Shown piece by piece: positions 12,027 through 22,740 of a DNA stretch of 64,000 nucleotides (the first letter of the stretch is position 1; the number at the start of each line of letters is the position of its first letter). The stretch lies in the NCBI GenBank assembly GCA_032622095.1, contig CP136066.1, positions 104,801,319 through 104,865,318 on the forward strand, read 5' to 3'. The position numbers and the translations under genes were made by a program. The notes beneath the pieces are model-generated. The model had not been told where the DNA came from. It saw only the letters and a program-made list of their open reading frames with translations, and did no database searches. The stretch is from Siphonodentalium dalli. Lineage: Eukaryota; Mollusca; Scaphopoda; Gadilida; Siphonodentaliidae.

Positions 12027-12479
12027 AGGTTACACTGGTGTAAATGTTTTCCATAGGCCTCACTGCTAACGTTTTAGCGTATGCTGTTGGCTATATAAAT
12101 ATTGGGTCCAAATTTTTTTTTAAATCTGAAAATTTTTCATTTGGGGAAACTTTTTACACAAAAAAATCATGTCTATCTAGCAGGGAATTACCCTTTAAAT
12201 CTTGTGCTTTCGTAACTAGTGTCAGATCCGCATAAAAAAATAATGTCATATTTTAGACCACACCAAAAAATTCAAACTTCACTACAAAGGGTTAATTCCT
12301 GTGCCAATGGCTATTTTACCTATGGGAAATCATAGGGAAGAGGTGTGATGATTTTTTTATGCAAAAAGCACACAAGGCTATCGACCAATCAGGGCCCAGT
12401 GTCTATTTTATTCTCTCCTATATATTCCTCCCGCATCCGCTAGATGTCACTCGGAACCTTATTTACACCAGTGTAACCT
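12027..12479 (+). mobile_element. MITE with AGGTTACACTGGTGTAAAT ends, copy 1
   Basis: A 453-bp non-coding element bounded by AGGTTACACTGGTGTAAAT and ATTTACACCAGTGTAACCT. The body is almost identical to 13371-13814 in the same orientation, including AACGTTTTAGCGTATGCTGT and CGCTAGATGTCACTCGGAAC. This copy keeps a 12-bp segment (ACCTATGGGAAA) that the other lacks. I could not define a convincing TSD. Confidence 0.8.
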
Positions 12480-13370
12480 AAAGCGATAGCCCGCTTTTTC
12501 GCGGTATAATTGTAACTCCCTACATTTCTTCAGAATTGCCCATCAATGGAAAAAATGTGTTCAAAAACAATATCACTTCTGTGCTTCTTTATTTATCACA
12601 CACAATTTAACCCCACCCCTTTAACACATTATTCATCAAAAAAGCACAATTTTCCACCACAAGTCATGTTCAGGTCCCATTTTCACACATTTTTTGGGTC
12701 TGGTGTTGCAAACTTGGGTCAGCTATGTGAGACTACACGATTCTTTCCATGAGAGAACTTCTGGTGATGTGAGGTCATTGAGTCCAGATCTGATCAGCTG
12801 AGCATCAAGCACATGACTTTATCAGCACAAGGAAGACTAAAATATGACATTTTCAGATCTGCAAGGGTGATCCAAGATAACTGGATGTGGTGTATATTGA
12901 ATTAGTTGAACAAAGATATGCTCTCTTTGAAATGCTGAAGCATTCTCTTAAGTGTGTCCAAGCTTTAGTGCTATTAACCTTCAAATGGCCATACCCACCA
13001 GTAAAAATGACACACTATTATTATATATATCTGTATATCACTGGCTATAAAATCCAAAATACTTGTTAGATTAGCTTCTTATAACAATTGGTATGTGTGT
13101 CGTTGACATGCTCATGTTATGTGTCATTTGCATTATCATGTGACTATTACCACCTTGAATTTTTTTGAAAATACCTTGACAAATTGGCATTTTTTATGAA
13201 AAATCTATCATTTGGCCGATGTAAGTGAAAGAAGACATCAGCAGCAAGAATAGCCACACCATGCATGGGAGATTCATTGGACTGAAAGACCAGGCTGTGA
13301 CAATTGCATTAAAATACTTTAAAGTGACACACAGGAATAAAAAATGCCAAACAGCTCATTTTTTCCCTTT
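12480..13370. other. spacer between two direct MITE copies
   Basis: 890 bp of AT-rich sequence with no coding motif. It starts GCGATAGCCCGCTTTTTCGC and is flanked by direct copies of the same TIR element, so it could be host DNA or the middle of a larger composite. Confidence 0.4.
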
Positions 13371-13814
13371 AGGTTACACTGGTGTAAATGTTTTCCATAG
13401 GCCTCAGTGCTAACGTTTTAGCGTATGCTGTTGGCTATATAAATATTGGGTCCAAATTTTTTTTTTAATCTGAAAAATTTACATTTGGGGAAACTTTTTA
13501 CACAAAAAAATCATGTCTATCTAGCAGGGAATTCGCCTTTATATCTTGTGTTTTCGTAACTAGTGTCAGATCCGCATAAAAATAATACTGTCATACTTTA
13601 GACCACACCAAAAAATTCAAACTTCACTACAAAGGGTTAATTCCTGTGCCAATGGCTATTTTAATCATAGGGAAGAGGTGTGATGATTTTTTTATGCAAA
13701 AAGCACACCAGGCTATTGACCAATCAGGGCCCAGTGTCTATTTTATTATCTCCTATATATTCCTTCCGCATCCGCTAGATGTCACTCGGAACCTTATTTA
13801 CACCAGTGTAACCT
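13371..13814 (+). mobile_element. MITE with AGGTTACACTGGTGTAAAT ends, copy 2
   Basis: A 444-bp copy of the element at 12027-12479, in the same orientation. Its TIRs extend a few more bases into a perfect CCTTTAGG.../...CCTAAAGG pairing. The small number of visible differences points to a recent common origin. No ORF. Confidence 0.8.
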
Positions 13815-16800
13815 AAAGGTCGTTCTTAAAACTCATCCCAGACGCCGATAACGACATTATCCGGTCTTATGGTACCCACCTGTGTATATCGTGAGACGGA
13901 AATTACTTCATGTATTGACTGTAATTTTCTGTCTCATTATCTCCCTTAGCTCCATGTTCGTTGAAACCTTTGTTCATTCACGGATATTGCATTCTTCCAA
14001 TACATGGTGTTATGACGTTAAAATCTGACAAAAGTTTTAAATGGTTCATGGTTCCACCTCCAACTTCAATGTATAGGGGGAGATCCGTTATATAATTATA
14101 CAACATCGGCTCACACTCTTCGCAAGATAGATTTTGGGAGTACAAATAAGTAACTAAACGTACTGTTCACCTTTGTACACCCGACACACGAAGTCAACTC
14201 GAAATTAGTAGATATTCACCGAAGCAGTGTATCGGCCCCTGTCGTTTTGTAGCTACATTATGATTTACGTGAACATACATATGTATATGAAAAATGTGTA
14301 CTAAATTCCTATTTGCAATGATTTGTTTATTAAATTGTGTTTTCAACCAAAATCGAGACTCGTGCAATATTACACAAACTGCAACGTGTGCTTTGTGAAT
14401 ATTTGTATCAACCCCGGTTCGAGCTGCTCCACGACATCCTTATGATGTGGTTTTCATGAAGATTTGTACGTTTGCTGGCAAAAGTCAGCACAGTTCCATG
14501 GTAATTCGTACTCATAAATATAAATAAAAAATACTGTATACAGGCCCACATACATGTATGTCACAGGAGTTCATATCTTCCAACAACCTTGCAACTTGTC
14601 GGATTTCACTCTTGGACGAGCCCTTGGCAAATCAGAGAGGGAGACTCCTGGCAGGTCGCACTGAGTTGTTGTCAGAGATGGATTTTGTTACATTGTGTTT
14701 ATCTTACATGGTTCCAATTGCCTATTGTTTTTTCCACTGTCGTCAAACAAATTAAAAGTCAAAAGCAGACATCAGAAGATAACCATCATCCCACGTGATA
14801 ACAAGTCATTCTGCTAAATGATAGCTTAATAACAAAAAACAAACAAAAAACAAAACAAAAGGGTTACCTCCAAACTTTTATTTCGAGTAGACACTCATCA
14901 CAGAACCATGTGAGGAAGAATTATATTATAGGACAGTATTTTCTTTATATGTCATGTAATTTCTTTACCTTTAATATACCAAAAATTTCTGGAAATTTAT
15001 GTCATTACAGTTCTGTGAGCTGTTATGTGATGTATTAATCAATATTTTTGATCCCAATAAAAATTATAAATAAAAAAAAATTATATTTGACATCAAAGTG
15101 CCATCGATAGCCACGCGCGTTTCTTTAAAGGCCCTTCGATTACATCCACCGAAGGCCTATTAAAGATGCCATCGATGGGGCATTCCTGGTGTGATTAGCG
15201 TGTCCATTGCTTACGAAGCTTTGTCGATTTCCACTGAGCACCAATTGGTGTTCTTCACAAAGGGAAGATATGACTCGGTTATATGCATGGTATATGTTTA
15301 CCAAATACATGTGGTTTGTTGGTGCCTTAGCGTAAATTTATTGTGAAAAATAACACTACGTAACTTTTACGAGGAACACAGTAAATACATTATAAAATGA
15401 CGTCGTCCCGAACTCAGACAATATACGCAATCACAAAATAGCAATTTGATCAAACAGTTTTGTTTTGTCAATTATTGATAATCGACCGCGAAAGGTCCTC
15501 ATTGAGAAATGATGAAGCTCAATGATAAATGATCCCATTAGTTAACTTCCCGTGTTCGCCAGACGTGGTGAGCTTCAACGGGAAGACGGCCACCTAGGTC
15601 ATGTTGTTCCTGCACAATAAGATAATTTTGTTTGATGCTTTGTCAATGGTTCATGTATTATTGTGCAGATAAATATATTGTTGTTCATAAGGAGAAGTTT
15701 GCCGCATGCGTTTGTATGAAGCTCTGAAACATGCCCGCTTGTTTTTTCATGAAGCACCACAGACCGAAGATCAAGTACATATAACAAGTGAAATTGGCAA
15801 CCAGCTTGAACCAAAACAATTACATCATCGACCACAATAACGGGCTTACGCATTAAAACAAATGTTTTCTAAACTGCTCCACAGCTGCTTCCACCATGCT
15901 TTGATTGGCCATGATCAAGTGTAAATATGAGAAATCACTTGCAATAGAATTCCACTTTAGGACATAATGCATCAAGGTGGGCTTCAGCACAGCAGATGAT
16001 ATCGCAGTAGGCCATTTCGTCCGTTTCTAGACTTGGTCTGGGAATCCTTGGGCTCAAACGGAAAAATATTAATAACACACGGAGTGTGACTGTTCCATTG
16101 TGATTTCTTTAATAGTACCCGAGGCTCTGAACTATATTATTATAGGATAGCGATACGGATGTATTTCCATGTCGATAACGACAATATTAGCTAACAAAAG
16201 TGCGACTCGTCGTTGCGCGTGCACAAGTTCTATCTGAGTGTTGTTTCTCTGACATCTCTGACTGTATCTGCTACTGATCAAACAAGTAAGAGCACCATTA
16301 ATCGTATGGAACTTTATATTAACGGTCAATACTGGCAGGTTTGCCGAAATATACATGTACATGTGATATTGTTTTATTATTTTTATTTTTTTTAGATACA
16401 CTTCAACTTCAAAACTTAATGAAAAGTGTCCCTGTTGAAATCCAACATTAATTAAACTCCCACGAAAGAATAAGTTTAAGCTGGAGCTATCAAAATCCGC
16501 AAATATTTACATGCACAAGTACACGTAAATGTATATAGCCGAAACATTTAACTGGTAGGCTTAATGGACTCAAGGCAAGCACAGTGGACATGTATGCCTT
16601 ACGGCAGCTATCATCAACAGTGTATAGATCTGTTCTATTGTCATTATCTCCAACAACGAGATTTCGTCTGTCAAATACACTATGTAAACGTTACTATTGC
16701 ACCTACATTACCGATCAAAGTCCAATAAGTCCAATAATATAACAAAGTGCAACAAACACGTGAAGGTCAAATCATTGAACAATATTCCGAAAACAGATTT

Positions 16801-17390
16801 AATCTAGACAAATTGCTGTAACAGGAATGTATACATGACAATGGTTTCAACATCCGAAATATGGTTGTTGGATAATTATTTATTTACAACGTGACTCCGA
16901 GAACAACCAACTATTTTTATTTTCGTTTGTTCTTTTGGGTGATGATCTGTTTCCACTTTTGTGATTTCTCACATATATCCACTGCGAACGTATTGCGTCC
17001 CTTTCAACATAAGATCACAAAGGATATATGCCGTTATATCGTGTAGTAGTCAAGGTCTCCGTAAAGAACATCAATCGGTTATAACAATGCAGATGCAGCC
17101 ATGTATTCCCTCTACCTATCAAGTTGACAAGGCCGCCATCTGGGCTAAGAAGCTTAACGCCATATGACAATTTGCACCAAATAATATTCGCTTTTAAATT
17201 TCTAAGTATCTAGATTACCTTTCTACAACCGTTCTGTGTCCCAGAAGTCAATGACACTGTAGGTCAACCTGGACACGGGATAATGTCATACAGTACAGTC
17301 AATGTAGTGATAAGGAATGCGGAACGATGAAATGTTTAAGCAATACCAGAGGTCGACCCGAAGAGCCCTATAAACTTTAGGATGACTGTG
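13815..17390. other. no recognisable gene
   Basis: AT-rich sequence. I see a short hairpin at 15124-15166 (CTTTAAAGGCCCTTCG against CGAAGGCCTATTAAAG, embedded between two CCATCGAT sites) and an A-rich run at 14829-14861. No exon with splice signals and no transposon ends could be supported. Confidence 0.4.
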
Positions 17391-17394
17391 CATG

Positions 17395-17700
17395 GTGAAT
17401 TCTTTTTTTGCTGTAGGGCATGCCTAGTTATTCGTGCAAAGAGTAAAATCCAAGATGGTTGCTGGCGGCCATGTTTTAACGAAATAAGGACCATTTCGAA
17501 TGCTCCCGTTTAGATGTCACACATACAATCCATATACAGTTTTGTAACAATCGGATAAGGGGTGTGGTATGTAGGGATGTGCCAAAGGATTTAGCCACGC
17601 CAAGAGGAAAATCCAAGATGGCTATGTTTTCATCGAAAATCTGTGAAATCCATTGCTGTAAATTTTCAAACCAAGCTCCCAATGATTGATTTGGGTTACA
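17395..17700 (+). repeat. dispersed repeat G, copy 1 (CCAAGATGGC family)
   Basis: Two degenerate units each carry AATCCAAGATGG...CATGTTTT(A)ACGAAA, followed by GGATAAGGGGTGTGG and GATGTG blocks. The same order of blocks is found at 28985-29410. It is non-coding and old. Confidence 0.55.
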
Positions 17701-17809
17701 AGGTGTGCCGATGAATATAAATGGTCAAACTTTGAAAGCTCTAAGATGTACCTCTCTTTCTGAGAGTCGAAATGTTGGAGTAATTTTGGCGAGTTTTGTT
17801 TAGGTTTGT

Positions 17810-18540
17810 TTATTTGTTTGGAACAATAGGATCAACTTTTCGGAGGACATTTCTCAACCACAGCAGCTGTATCACCTGCGATACAGGTTCTGGAACAGGA
17901 ATAGTGTCAGTCGCCTCAACTTGTGTTGCTAGTGATACACTGACGAGTTTCGTTGGACTCTTTGTATGAGTGATGGCATCAACACTCTCTTGTATGCACG
18001 ATAGCTGAGTATAATAAATAAATAAATCTTGACCGCCTATATATGTTAACATTTATTCATCTCTAAGGGGGTGACAGTAAGACAGTCTAGCCTGACTATG
18101 CCACCCCCTCGAATATACATTACAATATTTGTCAAATGTATTATGTATTAATTTATATATGTATATTGAAATAAAATATCCTATCCTATCCTATCCTATC
18201 CTATCTGACCTGTGGAATGGATGGTCGAGGATCAACTATTTTCTCAGCTTTATATCGTTGAATCTTGAATACATAATCCCAAATGGGACATGAACAATAC
18301 ATTGCAGCATGTGAACCATGACACTTTGAACATATTTTAAGACTCGTATAATCCTTATGATCATGACCAGGAATATGACATCGTGCACATATGTTTTCTT
18401 TAATTTAACAATATTCATGGCCATGGCCATACCCCTGCAATTTAAAAACATTGCAATGGGTTTGAAACATGTGGGCTTAAATCCATCTTCGTATACACAA
18501 CCTTCAATGACGGTGGATGTTCGCACCGATTAAAAGGCCC
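17810..18540 (-). pseudogene. LINE ORF1 (gag-like, zinc-knuckle) remnant, copy 2
   Basis: On the minus strand I read, in one frame with stops, a degraded first knuckle (QGYGHGHEYC, with upstream Cys lost), then CARCHIPGHDHKDY, then CSKCHGSHAAMYCSCPIW. This is the three-knuckle array of Jockey/I-type LINE ORF1 proteins, here with at least two ligands mutated. The C-terminal part (TQVEATDT...PVPEPVSQVIQL) lies at 17810-18052 and resembles the remnant at 10985-11590. A foreign block at about 18056-18206 splits the two halves. No reverse transcriptase follows. Dead copy. Confidence 0.6.
18056..18206 (+). mobile_element. short retroelement 3' end with (TATCC)n tail
   Basis: The block ends AATAAAATATCC followed by five to six TATCC units (18177-18205). 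Its beginning carries a short imperfect hairpin (AGGGGGTG...CACCCCCT). It interrupts the LINE ORF1 remnant, as expected of a 5'-truncated LINE or SINE insertion in + orientation. The exact start and the TSD are unresolved. Confidence 0.45.
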
Positions 18541-19863
18541 GTTTTGTTTTTTAGCCTTTTACGAGTTTATTCGGAAATCTTCCGTATATATTTGTTTTAA
18601 GATACCTCGTACCAAATTATATACACATAAGTTCGAGGTTCGGACGAACCATGTCCATTTAACAAACAGTAAAACACGAAGAACTAGACCATCCATCAAA
18701 ACATTTCTCAGCTGCTGCAGGCCTACATAAACCGCACTTGGGTGATAGACAAGGGCTTTTGCGAGAACACATTTACATAACTAATTTCAGTCAGAATGAA
18801 CTTACATCACAAAATCACTCGACAATCGTTACCCTAAAGGTCGACGAGAAACAACACAAAATTATGCAAGCCATGATCAGCTGTTGACTCATTTTCTCAT
18901 TTCAAATATTCGCTTCGTTGAGCCAGGTAATTAAGGAGCAACGTAAGTCGAGAATTAGATGTTTAAGCATCTCACTCAATAGGGATGGTCAATTTATCTC
19001 TGTATACAACGCCGTAATTAGCAAATCGATATATCGACATCACCAAACGATTCCAATCTTTGTGATCGCGCGAGACTTTAAGAAATCTTGAGAGCCTATG
19101 CGTGTTCTCGTTCCAGGCGAGATGTTTTACCTGATTTACTACAGTTGCAATGCTTTGTGTCCATTGTTTGGGAATTGCTGGGAGTCGATGTGGTAGTTTT
19201 GTTCACCGGTAACATGCGTTATTCAACAGTTGATCGTCTAGACTGCTGTTCATAACCGGAAGTTGATATTTACTATCTAAAATCGTTAACACATATCGAA
19301 CAGACTAATAGAAAGAGGAAGTACGCGGACTACACAATTACAGAGTTTAACTAGCGTGTGGCTTTTAATTATTTTCCGTGGTTTCTGTCTGTTCTTTAAA
19401 ACGTGTCTTCGTCGAGTGCCGAAGGCGTAATGGCAGTTAAACGCTCTGCCCAGCTTATAGTCACATTTTCTCGTGAAAAACATTCCGATTTATCACCGTA
19501 TACTCACGTACGGAGTTTTATGCATTTTTGGAGCATTTTTATCGTCTATTGGAATTGCAACAGTACTATTAGACCCACTGACACACTTGTATAATATCAT
19601 TCTGTTTAATGATGCTGCTGGTATTGCAACACTACTACTGTTCGTAACATAAAAAAACTACTTTTTGGGGGTAGGTCGACAGAGAGTTTGACAAGAAATA
19701 TTTACAATTACACACTGTTTATGAGCTAGTACATGCGCTCAGTCTACCATCTGAAATCATTACTGTCTGCAAGAAAATAACTAAACATTTTTCGTTGCAT
19801 ATTTTAGTGTTTTTGGTAGGCATTTTCATAACTATTGTGTGTTATCGCGTAAAGGTGTTGTAA
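18541..19863. other. no recognisable feature
   Basis: Nothing could be supported beyond AT-rich unique sequence. Confidence 0.4.
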
Positions 19864-19869
19864 AAAAGA

Positions 19870-19990
19870 GAATAATCACTTGATTGAACTGTTGACGTGA
19901 AATAATTCATGAGAGGTTGTATTGATGTAAAAAGTAGTCCCTGCCTCGAATGAATTATTTCACGTCACCAGTTCAATCAAGTGATTATTC
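19870..19990. repeat. 40-nt-arm hairpin
   Basis: The left arm 19870-19909 (GAATAATCACTTGATTGAAC...) pairs with the right arm 19951-19990 with one mismatch. The loop is 41 nt. It is probably a small MITE. It lies 1.2 kb left of a cluster of inverted-repeat elements. Confidence 0.75.
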
Positions 19991-20734
19991 TGTTTATAAT
20001 ATTCCAATATAAACATCTGATTTACCAGACATCCGAATAATACCGCCATTATACCCATCAATTTTGATAGCGCGTACGAATACATAAGGCTCTAGTTAAA
20101 GTGACATAATTCACTAGTGAAATTATCGTTTACAATCACTCGAGAAATCAAGGTAAATGACACATAGTTATATAATAAAGTACTGTAACATACTATTGGT
20201 TATAAGGGGTAATGATTTATTCATTCAATGTTAGAATGTTCATTCCTGAAACAACATGTTCAGATTGCTCTGCAAGTTAAATTCCCCAATCTGTATTTAG
20301 TGAATGATATTTCGACAATTGGAAAGTAGGCTGTATAAGTTTGAAAATTCAAACACAAGTGGGTACTAACGATGTTTCAAAAGGGGAAGACCCTCTACTC
20401 ACGTGATGCATGCCATTAGTACGAGGTGTGCAATTCTTATTTGGTGTAAAACGAACTAACTTTGTTAATGTCCATCGGAACATGTAATTAAATGCAAATC
20501 GCTAATGTTGGATGTATATCACTCAAACCCAGTATAACCCAGTTAACAGAGGCGTATTCGTCAATCAACGTGACCTCAATGTGTCTATGTTGATGATAGA
20601 TGCCATCAGTTCCCTACCAAGCTGTGGCTGTTAATACTTCATCTGCCAAACTGTCTTCTGCAAATTAAATGGTATGGCGATACGGCACTACTACATATAT
20701 CAGCATATTTTCGTCGCTTTCTCGTCAATGGTGC
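19991..20734. other. no recognisable feature
   Basis: No gene or repeat that I can support. Confidence 0.4.
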
Positions 20735-20940
20735 TGCGTTTACACCAGCCAGTTCTCCTTACAACAGAACTTGTTTTGAGTCGATAATGTCCTGAACATT
20801 TGAGCGTTTTGGTCATATTATCGACTCATATTGATGCGATTCTAAGCAGATTATGTGCGCACAATGACGCATATAAGCCAACTTACGACTTTTCAGGTGT
20901 ACGCTTTTTAACATGTGTTTTCGCTGTGGCCCGCGATATA
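20735..20940 (+). repeat. inverted-repeat element P, copy 1 (partial)
   Basis: It shares GAGTCGATAATG, GAGCGTTTTGGTCATATTAT, CGATTCTAAGCAGATTATGT and TGTACGCTTTTTAACATGTG with 42390-42640 in the same orientation. It lacks the left end seen in that copy. Within the element, ATCTGCTTAGAATCGC and GCGATTCTAAGCAGAT face each other, so the unit is palindromic. Confidence 0.65.
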
Positions 20941-21136
20941 TGACCATTTCCATAAGAAATAAGAATTTGCTCGCGCTCACTGAAGCAAGCACATTTGAAG
21001 CAATGAACGTTCATATTGAGTCCATGTCTCCATCAATCTGACATATATATTTGACTACTTGATGGGTGTCCAAAACCGCCCAATTGCTAGTAATGGTCCA
21101 CAGCTGTCAATCAAATAATTATTAGCAGACATATTC

Positions 21137-22012
21137 TACCAATTATGAAAATACATTTTAAGAGCGTACACCTCTAAAGTAGTGAGTTGTACGGAAGCGT
21201 ATTCGGGACATGGTAGAAAACAAATAAAGTCAAAATTTTGACTTTTTATCTCAAAATTTTGACTTTATAAACTCAAAATGTTGACTTTTTATCTCGAAAT
21301 TTTGACTTTAAAACTCAAAATATTGACTTTTTATCTCAAAATTTCGACTTTCTAAGTCAAAATTTTGACTTCATAAACTCAATATTTTGACTTTTTAACT
21401 CGAAATTTTGACTTTCAAACTCAATATTTTGACTTTCAAAGTCAAAATTTTGACTTTTTATCTCAATATTTTGACTTTCAAACTCATTATTTTGACTTTT
21501 TATCTCAATATTTTGACTTTTAAACTCAAAATTTTGACTTTTTATCTCAATATTTTGACTTTTAAACTCAAAATTTTGACTTTTTATCTCGAAATTTCGA
21601 CTTTCAAAGTCAAAATTTTGACTTTCAAAGTCATAATTTTGACTTTTTATCTCAAAATTTTGACTTTTTATCTCAAAATTGACTTAGAACGTCGAAATTT
21701 CGAGATAAAAAGTCAAAATTTTGAGTTTAAAAGTCAAAATATTCAGATGAAAAGTCAAAATTTTGAGTTTATAAAGTCTTTATTTTTTTTCTACCATGTC
21801 CCGAATACGCTTCCGTAGAGTTGCCTTACTTATTTATGTCACTGTCCTTACACAATCTGCTTAGAATCGCCTCATTGTGATTCGATAATGTGACTAAAAC
21901 GCTCTCATTTTCAGCACATTATCGACTCAATGTGAAGAGATTTTAAGCAGATTAACTACCTAAAATAAGTTCTATTCCAAGCAGATAATGTGCGGGTTTT
22001 CGGGAGAACAGG
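21137..22012 (-). repeat. inverted-repeat element P, copy 2, split by a MITE
   Basis: This is the reverse complement of the copies at 20735-20940 and 42390-42640. It runs from AAGAGCGTACACC (about 21156) through CTGCTTAGAATCGCC (21850s) to AGCAGATAATGTGCG (about 21990). A 628-bp MITE sits inside it. The copy at 42390 shows the uninterrupted version. Confidence 0.7.
21190..21817. mobile_element. MITE built of GTCAAAATTTTGAC palindromes
   Basis: A 628-bp element with perfect TIRs of about 31 bp (TACGGAAGCGTATTCGGGAC..., 21190 and 21817). The flanks carry a 6-bp direct repeat GAGTTG (21184-21189 and 21818-21823). The interior is a tandem array of units of roughly 20-25 bp that alternate TCAAAATTTTGACTTT and TTATCTC. 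The 136-codon frame through the array is a by-product of the repeat. The perfect TIRs and TSD indicate a young insertion. Confidence 0.9.
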
Positions 22013-22740
22013 CTGCATCTGTGTTCACTCTAATTTCGATATATTTGCAAATTAAGTTTCAGCACCGACCAAATTATACAATCTGATAATACTGGCTATT
22101 CTGAAAGTCCATATTTTATCAACAAAACCTCACACAGTTCTATCCCTGTATGCTGATATAGAATACTAACCAATAGCATGTTATGGTTTAAACACATCTT
22201 ATTGGCTTATTTCAGTGGATCAGACTGATGACACGGTAACCGAACCTTATCCAAAATGTAACATTGTAAAAAGTTGCAATCACATCGCTAGTACCTTTTC
22301 GATAACTACAAACGTAAATATTTAGTTAAATAATTTGGGACGAGTTATTGGTTTACAAACACTCGGCATTGATTCTCGAAGAGTAACTGCATATCATTTC
22401 TTGATAAAATGACGCTGCTCTCGACATATTTTGGATATCAAAATATTTGGGTACAGATACTGTCTTTCTGAATACCACTGCGAGATGTTCCACTTCAAAT
22501 CGGACACGGCGCATAAAGCCTCTATCAATAACATGCACCAACATCACAAATATTCAAATATTCCCCGAGGAAAATCTCATTGAAATGAGGAAACTTAATC
22601 AACACAATCGCCGCTCGATTTCGCACGATTTGTTATTGATTCTTGGTTTTTATTTTCTTGGATAGAGTGCATTCCAACCTGCAAACATAATTCCGCGAAC
22701 CGCAAGTTTAATTGAATGCAGAACCACGAGGTCAATTTAA
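22013..22740. other. no recognisable feature
   Basis: AT-rich sequence. Two overlapping open frames around 22353-22665 have no motif. Confidence 0.4.

Noticed and set aside
12027..13814. LTR retrotransposon with 450-bp LTRs
   Set aside because: The repeats end in long inverted termini rather than TG...CA, and there is no primer-binding site, polypurine tract or gag-pol between them.
21190..21817. CRISPR-like array
   Set aside because: The repeats are variable and contiguous, without unique spacers, in a eukaryotic MITE.
21408..21818. 136-codon open frame with FKLKILTFYLNI-type repeats
   Set aside because: It is a by-product of the tandem palindromic array inside the MITE; the unit has no stop in that phase.
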